Shown piece after piece: positions 22,386 through 33,810 of a DNA stretch of 64,000 nt. This DNA comes from Nemertoderma westbladi (Eukaryota > Xenacoelomorpha > Nemertodermatida > Nemertodermatidae). The stretch's first letter is position 1. Every line of letters starts with the position of its first letter. The stretch lies in contig JAUCBJ010007798.1 in NCBI GenBank assembly GCA_032718475.1, forward strand, positions 36,081 through 100,080, given 5' to 3'. Under the pieces are notes generated by a model that was given only the letters and a program-made list of their open reading frames with translations, was not told where the DNA came from and ran no database searches. Position numbers and translations under genes: made by a program.

Positions 22386-22780
22386 TGGAGTCAGATATGA
22401 GGCCCATCACCCATATCTACTCTGGCGTACATGACCCACCATTGGCTGTTGCAGCTCATCTGCTGGGTCATGCCCTGTACCCTTGCTGCCAGGTGCAGGT
22501 CGCAGTGAAGTGCCCTCAGAGTGGACATGAGAACACTCTACTCCTAATCAGCCATTGGTAGATCACCATCTGCCTGGTCAGGCCATATACCCCTGCAGCC
22601 AAGTATATGGGTCCTTAATCCAGGACCAAGGGCGTCCTTATCCCAGAACGAAGGGGGTCCTAGTTACAGGACCAGATTTGCCCTAGTAAGAGGGTCTATG
22701 CAGCTACAGGTGGCACCTCCTTTATGCTGCATGGAGGTGGCAAGTTTTCTTGATCAATGACCTAGAATACCTGACCTGAC
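22386..22780 (-). promoter_or_regulatory. LINE A 5' UTR with several stem-loops
   Basis: About 400 bp upstream of the ORF, also present at 43497-43890. It contains short perfect arms: cacctcc/ggaggtg, catgaccca/tgggtcatg, ccatatac/gtatatgg and repeated aggacc/ggtcct words. LINE 5' UTRs carry internal promoters, and in some RTE/R2 elements self-cleaving ribozymes. Which, if any, applies here is not shown. Confidence 0.5.
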
Positions 22781-22900
22781 GTTGCCATAGTAATAACAAT
22801 GATATATGTTTAAAAAATGTTAGTGCTATAAGGAACTTTAGCCGATATTACTTTCTAAAAAATTAAAACTTTAGTTGCTTTATTATCCAGTTTGCAGTGA
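22781..22900. mobile_element. Element E copy 1, displaced right arm
   Basis: gttgccatagtaataac and the words that follow (aatgatatatg, agtgctata, ggaact) are the reverse complement, with few changes, of the outer left arm at about 6120-6185. They also resemble the right arm of copy 2 at 8394-8450. This places the Gypsy element and the B/A/D nest inside one ancestral E element. Confidence 0.55.
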
Positions 22901-22979
22901 CGGGACTAGCTACTGTATGCAAATAATTAATTGTTTAACGTGTACTGTAATCAATTTATGTCGAAACGTCCGATAGAAG

Positions 22980-23115
22980 ATACGCGCAGCACGAGGCTCA
23001 GTTATAGTGATTGTATCACAAAATCAGTATTTGAGAAATTTAACCACACCACCAATCAATCAAAGGAGTGGGGACAGTACGTGTTCAGTCCTTTTTATCT
23101 GCACCCCAACCCAAA
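22980..23115 (+). mobile_element. DNA element F, left-end fragment
   Basis: gcgcagcacgaggctcagtt, then tgattgtatcacaaaatcag and accaccaatcaatcaaa, match the left ends of the F copies at 24668 and 26236. Similarity stops at about 23110. A solo, diverged end. Confidence 0.65.
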
Positions 23116-24130
23116 GGCATAGACGGTAACGCAGTACCGGTACATGAGATTGATGGCAGGTTCCATGACATCCATGCAGGAGACAACTTCCAATAAACTT
23201 TAATTAGATTTAAATGTATAATTATTACTGTGTACCTGTTAATAAATTTAACTTATATTCGATATAGTACATGATTAAAATGTTTAAATGAGCATCCATA
23301 AAATCCTTTCTTCACATACCGAACGCTGATAAGTTGACATAATGTAACAAAATTACATACATCATTGCTTGCAAAGGTCACTTTTCAAGGTTAAAGACCC
23401 TTGCTTATTTATGTTAACCTCCCTCGCTGCGCTCGCTCGGAACATAAATAAACTCGGGTCATAACGCTGCAAAGTGCTACTTTGCACACAATGATGTAAA
23501 TAGTTATTCACGGTCACTCTACCCCACAACAATTAATTTATTATTATTAATCCAATTAACATCAAACACACCCACTGTTGCTGCTCGTTGGCCTACTATT
23601 GTGTTGTTTGGATATTTATCCAATCAACATCGAAGCTGGAGATATGTTTTCATATTTGCGCTGACTGATGTTTGACTTTGCGGTTAAAATCTGTGCAAAT
23701 CCAATGGAGGGTCTCCCCGAGTTTCAGACGCGAACACTATTGATTTTTTTGGGAATATTCTTTATTCCATTTAACCCTAAAGGACAGATTATAATGGGCC
23801 TGGCATAAAGGACCCACCTAGCTAGCTATCTGCGCGCACCTATTACTGTATATTGCTGCATTCCAGTTCAGTTACTGCATATATAGTGCGCGCTATTCAA
23901 ATCTCCGTTCTAACAACTGCAGGATAAAAACCATCAATACCATAGCAAAATAAAGAAATAAAGATCCCTTAATAATCCAAAGCTTTAACTTCTACTGTTA
24001 TTTCATATACGTAGAGACAAGGGAATGAAAGCTTTACGCCTAATAACCAATACTATGCCAACGAAACAGCTGAATAACTTTCAGTGGAGGTAAACAAAGA
24101 ATTTGGCTATAACCTTCATTGACCTTCTCA
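23116..24130. other. No gene recognised; two short hairpin motifs
   Basis: Unassigned AT-rich DNA. A foldback near 23405-23455 (cttatttatgttaacc ... ggaacataaataa around ctcgctgcgctcgct) and aacgctgcaaag/ctttgcac near 23463 resemble ends of DNA elements. The second word is also at 6000-6055 near the E element. Confidence 0.45.
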
Positions 24131-24135
24131 AGAAC

Positions 24136-24205
24136 CTGTGTGGTCTAGTGGTTGTTGTCTTGGCTTCCACCTCGAGGTCCCAGGTTCGAATCCGACACCA
24201 CGCTG
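24136..24205 (+). repeat. tRNA-derived SINE head (Gly-TCC-like)
   Basis: Contains an A-box-like TGGTCTAGTGGTTG and a perfect B box GGTTCGAATCC about 40 bp later, with a cttccac anticodon-loop-like segment between. The TΨC stem does not pair (ccagg against ccgac) and no standard acceptor stem can be drawn, so it is not a working tRNA gene. The length of the SINE body is unclear. Confidence 0.6.
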
Positions 24206-24667
24206 ATGAGACCCAGTAAGGTGGAAAAGCGTACGTGGTTTGGATAGATATGAGATAATAATTTCGCGATTACTAAATTTGTACACTACCCAGTTAAAAA
24301 GTACACATGTGATGGGATTAGTCCTACAATTGCGCCAACAAAAGATAAGTAATTTTCGGTAAAATAAACTTATCATTCGAGGTTAAGACCCCTAGATCCC
24401 TTCCTATAATAAATGTATAATAACAAACACCTCGAAAAACACAGCTTGCCAACACATTGTTAATATTAATAATAGAAATACTAGTGGCGTGCAAGCACGC
24501 GGGATGTAAATCTTCAATTTTCAGAACACTTATATTAATTAATTAATATACTAATAATTAACTTTTTGAATCACTTTGTTCCTTTAGGCCTGACAATGAT
24601 CCAAGTTTTTAAACCTACGTTTCCCTCTCATGATTCTAATTACACCAATGATTGTACTGTAGTACTA
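24206..24667. other. No feature recognised
   Basis: AT-rich DNA, possibly including the body of the SINE whose head is at 24136. No ORF of note. Confidence 0.4.
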
Positions 24668-26235
24668 CACGTTCGTGGGGCCTTCGCGCAGCACGAGGCC
24701 CAGTTATGAGATACAAATTAAAATTGAGCGACTGTATCACAAAATCAGTATTTGAAAAATTTACCCACACCACCAATCAATCAAAGAAAGGGGGACAGTA
24801 CGTGTTCACCCCTTTTAATCCCCCCCCCCCCCCCCACCCTTCCCAACCACCAATACATAACCGCGACATCTACCACCCACGGAAGGGTAGCACGAACTTA
24901 TTTTCAATCGCACGTTCAATATGCAAAGCCAGGTGGTTTATAGGAATATAATAAACGCAGTACTCGTTTTCATTATAAGCCTCGTTGCGTTCGTCCTGTT
25001 TTGTATTTAAATATATTTCTTAAACGCAGGCTAGGACGTTCTTTATAATAATAATAACTAGGGATGCGATCAATATGTGAAGCCAGGTGGTTTATATAAT
25101 AATTTAGTCAACGCAGTCTCGTCTTCATTATATGCCTCGTTGCGCTCGTCGCTTGTCCTGTTTTGTTATAAAATATTTTTCCTAAACGCAGACTGACGAT
25201 CTTTATACAGTTATAACTATGCGAAGTTTCGAAACTGTGCGAGTAACTGTTGATACATCTATGTATGTGGAGATGTGTGATATGTGGAGATGTGTGATAC
25301 AATGCCAACGCATCGTATGCTGATGTAGTAATATGGGTATTGAAATAATATTAAATTAATGTACACTCTTAAAGCTGCAGCGAAAAAATGTAGCTAATTT
25401 CCTAGGTTACATATAAAATAATAATAATATTTTTAAGAACATTAATTTTACTACTTTGCCAAAATTCAATTAAAAAATAACCAGACATATACATTGTGGA
25501 ATAAACTATTTCAGAAGCCTTCCCTGCCATGGATAGTATTTATGTTATTATATCTGTCATTTACCTGAGATAGCAATACAACACTTATAGTAGAGTCAAT
25601 ACAGGAAGGATGTTGGGATGTTGAATTTAAAGAATGAATGCTGTCTGGGCTGGAATAGCAATACTGGTTGCCTATTACTATTCCTCTCTGGTTAGTCTAC
25701 AGCCACAACTCCCAGCTAGCTCCACACCAGCAGAGACTTGACCAATAATCATTCCCAGCAACTAGCTGCTTTACACACACATCGTTCCATCGTACCAGCA
25801 TGTTGGCCAATAAATGAGCAGTATTTAATGATAATCAATTTTTTTGCCGTTTTAATTACTTTAGATCAATTAAAGACACAATTATTAAAGCAAATCACTT
25901 GAACTAATTAAAAACTATAATAGAATGGGGTATGTGGATTACATCTGTATAATTTTTAATTATAATTATTTAAATCTTATACTGTAAAACAATTAATTTC
26001 CTTTAAAAGGCAGGTTGAAAATGGTGTTTTTACCGTAATAACTTAATTAACTAATTAACTGCTATTATCTTAGCTTCTCGAAGGCCACACGGAAATTCTA
26101 CTTGGAAAATTTCTAAACTTTTGCCAAACAACATGTGTACCAAGTTTGGATAGATTTCATCAAAGATTGGCCGAGTTATTAACGTTTAAAATTGAACGCG
26201 ACAGAACGACAGAACGACAGAACGACAGAACGACA
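24668..26235. mobile_element. DNA element F, tandem copy 1 (right end missing)
   Basis: Begins cgttcgtggggccttcgcgc and runs to a (CAGAACGA)n-like stretch at about 26210-26235, where copy 2 begins at once with the same left end. It is nearly colinear with copy 2 throughout, including a poly-C run near 24822 and the 'tgaagccaggtggttta' repeat inside. No transposase ORF. Non-autonomous DNA element; superfamily unknown. Confidence 0.7.
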
Positions 26236-27892
26236 CGTTCGTGGGGCCTTCGCGCAGCACGAGGCCCAGTTATTAGATACAAATTAAAATTGAGCGACTG
26301 TATCACAAAATCAGGTTTTGAGAAATTTACCCACACCACCAATCAATCAAAGAAAGGGGGACAGTACGTGTTCACCCCCTTTAATCCCCCCCCCCCCCAA
26401 CCTTCCCAACCACCAATACATAACCGGGACATCTACCACCCACGGAAGGGTAGCACGAACTTATTTCCAATCGCACGTTAAATATGCAAAGCCAGGTGGT
26501 TTATAGGAATATAATAAACGCAGTACTCGTTTTCATTATAAGCCTCTTTGCGTTCGTCCTGTTTTGTATTTAAATATATTTCTTAAACGCAGGCTGACGA
26601 TATTTATAATAATAATAACTAGGGATGCGATCAATATGTGAAGCCAGGTGGTTTATATAATAATTTAGTCAACGAGGTACTCGTCTTCATTATATGCCTC
26701 GTTGCGCTCGTCGCTTGTCCTGTTTTGTCATAAAATATTTTTCCTAAACGCAGACTGACGATCTTTATACAGTTATAACTATGCGAAGTTTCGAAACTGT
26801 GCGATACATCTATGTGGAGATGTGTGATATGTGGAGATGTGTGATACAACGCCAACGCATCTTATGCCGATGTAGTAATATGGGTATTGAAATAATATTA
26901 AATCAATGTACACTCTTAAAGCTGCAGCGAAAAAATGTAGCTAATTTCCTAGGTTACATATAAAATAATAATATTATTTTTAAGAACATTAATTTTACTA
27001 CTTTGCAAAAATTCAATTAAAAAATAACCAGACATATACATTGTGGAATAAACTATTTCAGATAAGCCTACACAACAGCCATGCCATGGATGGTATTTAT
27101 GTTATTATATCTGTCATTTACCTGAGATAGCAATACAACACTTATAGTAGAGTCAATACAGGAAGGATGTTGGGATGTTGGAATGCTGCCTGGGCTGGAA
27201 TAGCAATACTGGTTGCCTATTACAATTTCTCTCTGGTTAGTCTACAGCCACAACTCCAAGCTAGCTCCACACCAGCAGAGACATGACCAATAATCATTCC
27301 CAGCAACTAGCTGCTGCCTTACACACACATCCTTCCATCTTACCAGCATGTTAGCCAATAAATGAGCAGTATTTAATGAGAATCAATTTTTTATGACGTT
27401 TTAATTACTTTAGATCAATTAAAGACACAATTAATAAAGCAAATCACTTGAACTAATTAAAAACTATAATAGAATGGGGTATGTGGATTACATCTGTATA
27501 ATTTTTAATTATAATTATTTAAATCTTATACTGTAAAACAATTAATTTCCTTTAAAACGCAGGTTGAAAATGGTGTTTTTACCGTAATAACTTAATTAAC
27601 TAATTAACTGCTATTATCTTAGCTTCTCGAAGGCCACAAGGAAATTCTACTTGGAAAATTTCAAAACTTTTGCCAAACAACATGTGTACCAAGTTTGGAT
27701 AGATTTCATCAAAGATTGGCCGAGTTATTAACGTTTAAAATTGAACACTGCAAAAAAAGCGACAGAACGACAGAACGACAGGTTGATTAATGGTACCACT
27801 ACGCTAAGGCTCACTCACTTCGTGGCTCGCCCCACAGGTTGATTAATGGTACCACTACGCTAAGGCTCACTCACTTCGTGGCTCGCCCCACA
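26236..27892. mobile_element. DNA element F, tandem copy 2 with right terminus
   Basis: Same start as copy 1. The right end, cttcgtggctcgccccacag, read in reverse (ctgtggggcgagccacgaag), resembles the left end cgttcgtggggccttcgcgc and the ends of the element at 56417-57041. It is therefore a complete terminus pair. A 56-bp segment at the right end is duplicated (27781-27892). Copies 1 and 2 differ by a few percent and small indels. Confidence 0.7.
27781..27892. repeat. 56-bp tandem duplication at the F right end
   Basis: Two exact copies in tandem (27781-27836, 27837-27892), each starting ggttgattaatggtacc and ending gctcgccccaca. The identity suggests a very recent duplication or a slippage event at the transposon terminus. 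Confidence 0.85.
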
Positions 27893-28415
27893 GTTGAAGG
27901 CCTACATTATTACTAAAATTCATTCACCTGGAATTAGTAATAAATTCACATTCGCCCATACCTTTACTGATAAGGCTATCAGCTGTATAAAATATTATTT
28001 AACACACACTAATGCTACCCTATGAAGAATTTCAAGTTTGTAAGGGAGTGGAGTTTAGGCAGTAGGGCCTAAGCAAACAGTATGGGTGTACTAAGTACAA
28101 TAATCTTGGCAACCTCATCGATTTATACTAAGCCTGTGTAGAAATCCATTTTTCATCATGAAACCAGCTGTTATTGGTGTTATTCTACCTTTGCGTCTAT
28201 GGAACTTTTCGTATATTTCATTTTTTTGCAAAAACTAATGACTGTATTTTTCTGAAAATTGCTTTATACACCCATTCAGATTATACACTGCAGGAAGGTA
28301 CTAAAAACAACACAATTGACCGGATAGTTTCGGAGCCTTTCGTGTGACAAACAGACAAACAAACAGATATACACGATTTTCTTACAGTAAGTAAATCTGA
28401 AGATTTACAAATAAC

Positions 28416-28417
<2 letters not shown>
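27893..28417. other. No gene recognised
   Basis: Mixed-composition DNA without family-like ORFs or clear repeats. Confidence 0.5.
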
Positions 28418-28502
<85 letters not shown>

Positions 28503-28503
28503 C
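28418..28503. repeat. (ATT)n microsatellite
   Basis: About 28 uninterrupted ATT/TTA units. Read on the minus strand it makes artificial poly-Asn or poly-Ile frames. Confidence 0.95.
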
Positions 28504-28592
28504 TGTATGAAGTTTAATTGTAAAACTGTGATGCAATTCTCGCAATCCTGACGCATTATTATAAGATCTGATATAGCGAAATGCGGCCCAGG

Positions 28593-28790
28593 GTAGCCGA
28601 AACCGGTAGCCGAAACCGGTAGTCGAAACTGGTAGCCGAAACCGGTAGCCGAAACCGGTAGCCGAAACCGGTAGCCGAAACCGGTAGCCGAAACCGGTAG
28701 CCAAAACCGGTAGCCGAAACTGGTAGCCGAAACCGGTAGCCGAAACCGGTAGCCGAAACCGGTAGCCGAAACCGGTAGCCGAAACCGGTC
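28593..28790. repeat. 13-bp minisatellite
   Basis: About 15 copies of gtagccgaaaccg with few substitutions (for example gtagtcgaaactg). The unit length is not a multiple of three, so it opens all minus-strand frames as an RFRLPVSATGFGY cycle. These are not genes. Confidence 0.95.
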
Positions 28791-29137
28791 TCCGCATGGC
28801 AGTTTGAAATGTGCTGAAAAAGCGTTTGAGTACAAGAGTTTCGTCTGGGGAGTATAGTTCTGGAAATAGTATAGTTCCGCAATGGAAATAAGTCGTCAAA
28901 CTTTGTACGTAATCCCTGGCTTAACGGTCTAAGTAAACAAAGACCGACCCCACAAAGACACTGGCTTTGTCCTAGAACATATCTGTCATGTTTAAACTTG
29001 TACAAGCTATTTACTATAGTAGGCCCTAGTAGTTGTAGCTTGTAAGGATCATAAATCATCCCTCATAAATCATTGCTCATTCCAGTAGTAATGAGCAAAT
29101 AACACAGATAGAGACAAAGACAAATGTTAATATCGCC

Positions 29138-30559
29138 GTGGAATCACTAACCTCTGCGATAACATCAACCCTGGATTCCTTGGCACCATATGGTACCTTT
29201 CGAGTTAGGTCTAGAACCAAACTGTGGGTCGACAATGAAGTTATCGAGGCAATAGTTAAACGTAACAGAGCATCCCAGAAACTGCACACAATAAGATCCA
29301 CAGACAATGAATGTGAATACAGACTTCTGCGCAACTCAGCAACGAATATAATCAGGGCCAAGAAAAACAACTATATAAAGACAAAACTGACATCTGCAGG
29401 GAAGGACAGCCAGAAGCTCTGGAAGGCTCTCAAACTCATTGCACCACCTACAAAACGCCAGACACCCTCAGCGCCCCCTAGCGCGATTATAATAGATGGC
29501 GCCATATGTAGAGATGTACCAACGATCTGCAATGGCTTTAACCAGTACTTCACCAACATCGCTACAGAACTAATGTCTGACCTGCCACCCACGACTGGTA
29601 AATATGGTATCGAAGCAACTAAGCAATATTATCGTCGACTAGGCGTTGTAGACAATGACTTTGAGCTACAACCAGCGACCGAGTCAGATGTAGCTGCTAT
29701 ACTAAACAAAATTGATGCCAGCAAGGCAACAGGACCTGACGACATTCCGGCGGCAGTAATCAAAGACAGTGCGGCTGTCCTACTTAAACCACTAACTCAC
29801 ATTATTAATCTCTCCATTGCGAAATCGGAATTCCCACAAGGCTGGAAAAATGCCTGCGTGCAACCAGCGTACAAGAAGAAGGGACCATCGCTTGACAGAG
29901 GAAATTACCGGGCAATAGCACTCCTGACCATTCTCTCGAAGATCCTGGAACGAGTTGGTTACAATCAACTGCTGTACTACCTAATTTCTAGGAAGCTCAT
30001 ATACAGACTGCAATCGGGTTTTAGGCCCGGCTATTCAACGGAGTCAGCTTTATTAATGGTAGATAATGTAATAAGGGAAGCCATAGACAAAGGGAGAGTG
30101 ACTGGGATGGTCCTTATCGATCTACGCAAAGCGTTTACAACAGTCAACCATACGATCTTACTGCAGAAACTAAGAGCATTAGGGGCCTCAGAAGCAACAA
30201 TAAAATGGTTTAAATCATATTTAACCGGCCGATCCCAATATGTGCGAATCGGAAAATCCAAATCAACTCGACTTAGTATAGAACATGGAGTCCCAGAGGG
30301 ATCCGTCCTGGGTGCCCTCCTTTACATAGTTGAAACAAATGATTTTCATCAGGTAATAGAAGATGATACAGTCGACCCATCGTTTGCCGATGACACAGCC
30401 CTACTCATGAGCAACGAAGACACTAAAGCTATATCAAAATCGTTAACCGAAACCATGGGACGCGTTGCCGAATGGTGTGCAGAGAACAAGTTAACCATTA
30501 ATTATGGTAAGACTGAATGCATCTTACTATGGGATCCCACCAGCGTGTCGCTGCGTTAG
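29138..30559 (+). pseudogene. LINE C reverse transcriptase, frameshifted near its end
   Basis: The frame is open from at least 29081. It covers the linker (NEVIEAIVKRNRASQKLHT), then RT: NYRAIALLTILSKILERV, QSGFRPGYST, motif A VLIDLRKAFTTVNH, motif B GVPEGSVLGALLY and motif C FADDTALL near 30385. Motif A has Thr where related LINEs have Asp in KAFD. At about 30540 one base is gained or lost, so this frame stops at 30557 while the protein continues in the next frame. The call as CR1/L2-like rests on the GVPQGS-type motif B and the C-terminal style. Confidence 0.85.
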
Positions 30560-31233
30560 ATGAAATGAAAGTTTTCTGCAATGACAAACCAGTCACAAAC
30601 TCCATGTCAGTAAAATACCTAGGAGCCGAAATTAACACGCATCTGACCGGTTTAGAGATGGCGACAAAAATAATAAAAAAAGGTAACAATCGCCTAAAGT
30701 TTCTACATCGTAACGGAGCAGTACTTGACCAGCACACAAGAAGGCTCCTTTGTAATACCCTAATACAGCCGCACATTGACTATGCGGCAACCACGTGGTT
30801 CAACTCTATAACTCTAAAGTACAAAAACCAACTGGAGGCCCTAGTACGGAAATGTATTCGTTTTTGCCTAAAACTAGGTGCCAGAGAACACATTGGCCTC
30901 CTTCACTACAAGGCAATCAACTGGCTACCATTACCCCAGCGTGTCGAGGCTGTCACGCTGGCACACATGTACAGGATCGCACATAGTACGGCGCCAGAAT
31001 ACCTCTCCGACATGATTACACCGGCTCCTGGGAGACGCAGCGCACGCTCTCACAACCAACAACAAATCATTCCACAGAGGTCTACTATCTACGGGCAGCA
31101 CGCGTTCAGCTACAAGGGACCACTCCATTGGAATCGCCTACCCCAGACCATAGTGAATGCGCCCTCCCTTGATGCCTTCAAACACCAACTGAAAAAACAC
31201 ATACTAACAAATCTGGCAGAAACCGATATCTGA
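30517..31233 (+). pseudogene. LINE C C-terminal domain (second frame)
   Basis: Continues the RT after the frameshift: VKYLGAEINTHLTGLEMA, NTLIQPHIDYAATTWFN, HYKAINWLPLPQRVEAVTL and the last block GPLHWNRLPQTIVNAPSLDAF. These match the thumb and C-terminus of CR1/L2-type proteins. It stops at 31231. An ATG at 30517 is fortuitous. Confidence 0.85.
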
Positions 31234-31540
31234 AAACACCTGTTCGAGGCTGAGCCCCCCTCTTAACTTTTTAACATTAATATTATCCACTATTTTATTT
31301 ATAGGACCCTCATGGAAACGAGGTTTAATACCTCATGAGGCTATCCTTACACTTGGTTTTAATTCACAATTTTTTTATAATCGAATGTTTTTACTTTACA
31401 CACTCAAATAACTATTATGTAATTTACTTAACATTTTACGACATGTCCCCTTACAGTTAGTAATTATGTTCGGTGCAGTACGTTTTTAGCCAGCTCTACC
31501 ACCAGTGTAAAAAAAAATCAATCAATCAAATCAATCAAAT

Positions 31541-31892
31541 AAAGAAGGGTCAAGGTTTTCTCTTTCTGATCTTCTAGCGACAGACAAGAGAACTGCAGAC
31601 GGATCGTAGTCAAATCATTGCGACGACGACAATAAATGTTCGCAAAAATTTACCCGCCCTCCTCACAGTGTAAGTTCGCTAAGGCGCCTCCAACCTTGTG
31701 GCTCGCCCCACAATGACATTAAACTTTTGATACAACGCCGCACCGGTACCCACAATAAATACCCGAATCAATAAATATTTATAACTTATTATGTTTTATA
31801 ACGCAGCGGAATTTAATTATAGCGGCGAGGCTTCGTCCTATGCAGGGTTACGTACTGTCTGCCTTCTGCGGTACCAATGATACGTTTATACA
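31541..31892. other. No gene; possible F-type right terminus
   Basis: accttgtggctcgccccaca at 31692-31711 resembles the right end of the F elements (27892, 57041). No matching left end was found nearby. Confidence 0.4.
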
Positions 31893-32456
31893 TATAGATA
31901 CATTATATCATTAGGTTATATACATACATTATATCATTAGGTTATTATATACATACATTATATCATTAGGTTATTATATATATACATTATATCATTAGGT
32001 TATTATATACATACATTATATCATTAGGTTATTATATATATACATTATATCATTAGGTTATATACATACATTATATCATTAGGTTATTATATATATACAT
32101 TATATCATTAGGTTATTATATACATACATTATATCATTAGGTTATTATATACATACATTATATCATTAGGTTATATACATACATTATATCATTAGGTTAT
32201 TATATATATACATTATATCATTAGGTTATTATATACATACATTATATCATTAGGTTATATACATACATTATATCATTAGGTTATTATATACATACATTAT
32301 ATCATTAGGTTATTATATACATACATTATATCATTAGGTTATTATATACATACATTATATCATTAGGTTATTATATACATACATTATATCATTAGGTTAT
32401 TATATATATACATTATATCATTAGGTTATATATATACATTATATCATTAGGTTATA
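31893..32456. repeat. 26/29-bp minisatellite
   Basis: About 20 copies built on tatatcattaggttat followed by tatacatacat. Units differ mainly by an extra tat (26 versus 29 bp) and tatata/catac alternation. AT-rich, non-coding. Confidence 0.93.
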
Positions 32457-32754
32457 TATCTTAAGCTAATTCAAAATGCATTACATGCATTATTCAGAAT
32501 AATTATACGAGATTTCGAACTAAATCACCAGCGGAAATATCACAACAGACTGATGATAGCTATGTAGCATTCGTATAAGCTATGCCTCCTGCCAAACTAT
32601 GCGTGGCGAATATTATGTTTGTTTCTCAACCCAATTGGACAATATTAATAATTTTAAGAAGGTTATCGAGATGGAGAATGGCAACATTGTTTAAGTGGTG
32701 GTGGCGATGAGCGGCCAGTTTGAATCCTTTCTTTGTTTCCCCGACTTTAGCAAA

Positions 32755-33040
32755 CTTTTCGAACGACTTTAAATAAAACAAACTCGGTGTGACAAATCTA
32801 ATTGGCTGGAGTGGTTTCTATACCAACAAATATCTATAATCAAGTTTGTTTCCCTGACATATTAACTCGTTCGACTCAGGGAAACAAACATGATTGGATG
32901 TTTGTTGGTATAGAAACAACACCAAAAATTATATTATTAATAGTTTCTCATTAATTAGACAGAATGATTTATACATAATAACAAGATTGAGCCAATTAGA
33001 TATATTTCCCGGTGTTTTGTAAAGTCTTTCGTACCAATTT
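32755..33040. mobile_element. Hairpin MITE candidate
   Basis: The inner arms gtttctataccaacaaa / tttgttggtatagaaac and gtttgtttccctga / tcagggaaacaaac form a strong hairpin at 32812-32928. Outer arms also match in inverse order: aaatctaattggct (32796) with agccaattagatat (32991), and cgactttaaataaaac with gttttgtaaagtctt. No coding. The target-site duplication is unclear. Confidence 0.65.
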
Positions 33041-33800
33041 CTTTTTCTTTTATCAAAAAAGCCCAAAAAGGCCCTTTACGCGCCTTTTTGGTCTAAAATG
33101 GCCCCAAACCATTTTCAGTTAAAAACGTTCAGAATAATTGAATGCAAGGGTCTCTCTTCTGCACTTATCTTTTAAATTCCGACAAATTTCAAAAAATATC
33201 GGTGGAGAAATAGCCTTTGGCACAAAAAGGCAATTTTGGCCATTACAGAGCCATTTTGGGGCCAATTTTAAAAATATTTGGTTTGGCGATTTTAAATAAC
33301 CCAGACGATGTTTAGTGGCAGAAAAAATAATTACCACCCAATTTTAGGGTCCAGAAACACCAAAAAGTGAGGTTACATTTGGGGGTTCTACTCCCCCCTT
33401 AAGTAAGATATCCATACAGTAATAAACCTTCCCACACCCTCTCCTATTCCTTTTTTAAAATATCTCTCCTCTCTCTGCCCGATTCACTTTCCTCCCATTC
33501 GATCGATATCAATACAAGGTACACCCACTCAAGGAACACTCTGCCAAAATACCTTTTATTACCTATTTAGTTCGACAAAACAACCTCCAGGGAAGAGTTC
33601 ATTGTGTCGAACAAAACTGATCTGAGTAAACTTTATTCCTTATACCTCAGGTTTTTATTAAGAATATTGGGAAGATAAACCCCATAAATTTCACCCCATA
33701 ATAATAATTTTAAAATCTCTTTTGATACTCGAATCCTTTATCGACAACCTTTAAACGCCTACTTTGCCTTTCTATTCTTTACCAAGATATATTCGGGGTT
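33041..33800. other. No gene recognised
   Basis: Short inverted repeats near 33055-33095 (aaaggccc/gcctttttgg). No family-like ORFs. It leads directly into the 23-bp satellite. Confidence 0.45.
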
Positions 33801-33810
33801 GATGTGGCTT

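Larger units (their letters stand above)
19948..22780 (-). mobile_element. LINE A copy 4, 5'-complete, RT core deleted
   Basis: Minus-strand A with its tail at 19948 and its 5' end (gtcaggtcagg on the minus strand) at 22780, giving the complete 5' UTR of about 400 bp. A deletion near 20640-20668 joins the linker (…VLPDNFI) to KILTVNF after FADD, removing all RT catalytic motifs (about 1 kb). A further deletion near 20552 removes the GDDFCYLGS block. It is a non-autonomous relic. Its junction with B and the second deletion are shared with copy 6 at 43497-47226. Confidence 0.87.
29080..31540 (+). mobile_element. CR1/L2-like LINE C (5'-truncated)
   Basis: Linker, RT and C-terminal domain followed by about 300 bp of 3' UTR and an (ATCA)n-type tail at 31518-31540. 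The APE domain is missing. The 3' UTR holds a stem-loop near 31310-31345 (ctcatgg...ctcatgagg), a feature often seen in CR1/L2 3' ends. It is unrelated to families A and B, which have longer ORFs and (TAG)n tails. Confidence 0.85.

Noticed and set aside
24136-24205. Functional tRNA-Gly gene
   Set aside because: A and B boxes are good, but the TΨC and acceptor stems do not pair; more likely a SINE head.
28593-28790. CRISPR or regulatory array
   Set aside because: Direct 13-bp repeats without spacers; a minisatellite.
28281-29059. Proteins with poly-Asn/Ile and RFRLPVSATGFGY repeats on the minus strand
   Set aside because: They are readings of the (ATT)n microsatellite and the 13-bp minisatellite.
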